Below, in pieces: positions 63,500-64,000 of a stretch of DNA of 64,000 nucleotides. The notes under the pieces were generated by a model. The model was not told where the DNA came from, made no database searches, and saw nothing but the letters and a program-made list of their open reading frames with translations. The position numbers were made by a program, and so were the translations under genes. The stretch is from assembly GCA_000310025.1 (NCBI GenBank), contig FN649744.1, positions 746,512 to 810,511 of the forward strand, given 5' to 3'. The DNA is from Ectocarpus siliculosus. Its lineage: Eukaryota > Sar > Phaeophyceae > Ectocarpales > Ectocarpaceae. The first letter of the stretch is position 1. Each line of letters opens with the position of its first letter.

Positions 63500-64000
63500 G
63501 TGCAATTTTTCTCTCTACCGCCATGTGTCCAACATCTCACATCGCCATCGGGGAAGGTCGGGTCGGGGCAGCGTTGTCCCTGGACATCCCTGTTGTGACC
63601 TTGTACAAATGCCTCCACAATTGTCTTCTACAGTAGAGAGAGGTTGCTGTGGTGTTTTCTTCCGGTGACAGCTGCAGCAGTGGCGACGGTTTGCGCGGTG
63701 TGCTAGATACATACGTGTTGTGTGATAACATACCAATATTCCCCATCCCTCTCGTTTATTATAGCGAATGCACCTTTTGCGTTCGGCACGCGGATTGAGG
63801 TTGGTGAGCCCTCTCGACGAGGTCCGTTTTTCCTTTCTTTCCTGGTCGACGGCAAGCCAACTCGTAGTGGGAACGCCTTTTTGAAGCGTTTTCAGCACTT
63901 CCCAAAGTATCTCTAAATTTCGTCCTCCCTATCCCCCGACCCCCCACCTCCCCCGTTCACCGATTCGACTCGAAACACACTCACACAACAACTTAGGTGC
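63500..64000. other. Right edge, unassigned
   Basis: Short overlapping frames only. The stretch may hold further exons of the candidate gene at 63,298 or intergenic DNA. A C-rich tract lies at 63,930-63,955. Confidence 0.3.

Overview
This window is intron-rich nuclear DNA of a eukaryote, most likely a brown alga or another photosynthetic stramenopile with a large genome. The reasons are short coding exons separated by 0.2-2 kb introns with GTGAGT/GTAAGT-type donors, conserved eukaryotic proteins (GPN-loop GTPase, METTL13, kinesin, TBC RabGAP), a plastid-type TPR protein whose first exon is a signal peptide ending in a Ser-Phe site (the bipartite targeting of secondary plastids), tRNA-Ser(GCU) and many dispersed non-coding repeats. 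The organism assignment is inference. There are two runs of N (26,522-26,888 and 41,757-41,816).

Layout: an unidentified first coding exon on the minus strand (74-637) belongs to a gene leaving the left edge. A large TBC-domain RabGAP gene runs on the minus strand from about 13.2 to 3.58 kb. Divergent from it, a DOT1-fold SAM methyltransferase gene runs on the plus strand (13.78-17.0 kb). A 0.94-kb inverted-repeat element (18.03-18.97 kb) separates it from a GPN3-type GTPase gene on the minus strand (22.35-19.14 kb). The 3' part of a calcineurin-like phosphoesterase gene lies on the minus strand at 25.43-24.67 kb. A METTL13-type dual methyltransferase gene fills 28.08-37.42 kb on the plus strand in 15 exons that join in frame; its introns hold a SINE-like repeat and a 0.46-kb fold-back element. 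A plastid TPR protein gene runs on the minus strand from 46.98 to 39.67 kb. A kinesin gene runs on the plus strand from 48.31 to 60.36 kb. The right end holds the second SINE-like copy, tRNA-Ser and largely unassigned DNA.

The genes do not form one pathway. They are housekeeping functions on alternating strands: vesicle trafficking (RabGAP), chromatin or protein methylation, RNA polymerase II assembly (GPN3), eEF1A methylation (METTL13), plastid biogenesis (TPR) and microtubule transport (kinesin). Exon models were built by hand from splice sites, reading phase and protein-family motifs. Where all phases close I say so; starts and some terminal exons remain unresolved. The most unusual signals are a kinesin motor with about 150- and 200-residue insertions at loops 5 and 12, a coiled-coil/F-box-like/TBC fusion with a long insertion between its two catalytic fingers, three introns that appear to use GC donors, two MITE-like elements, two dispersed repeat pairs, and a strongly over-represented ACTGCTGT motif outside exons. 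I found no CRISPR array, prokaryotic operon or obvious new defence-type system.
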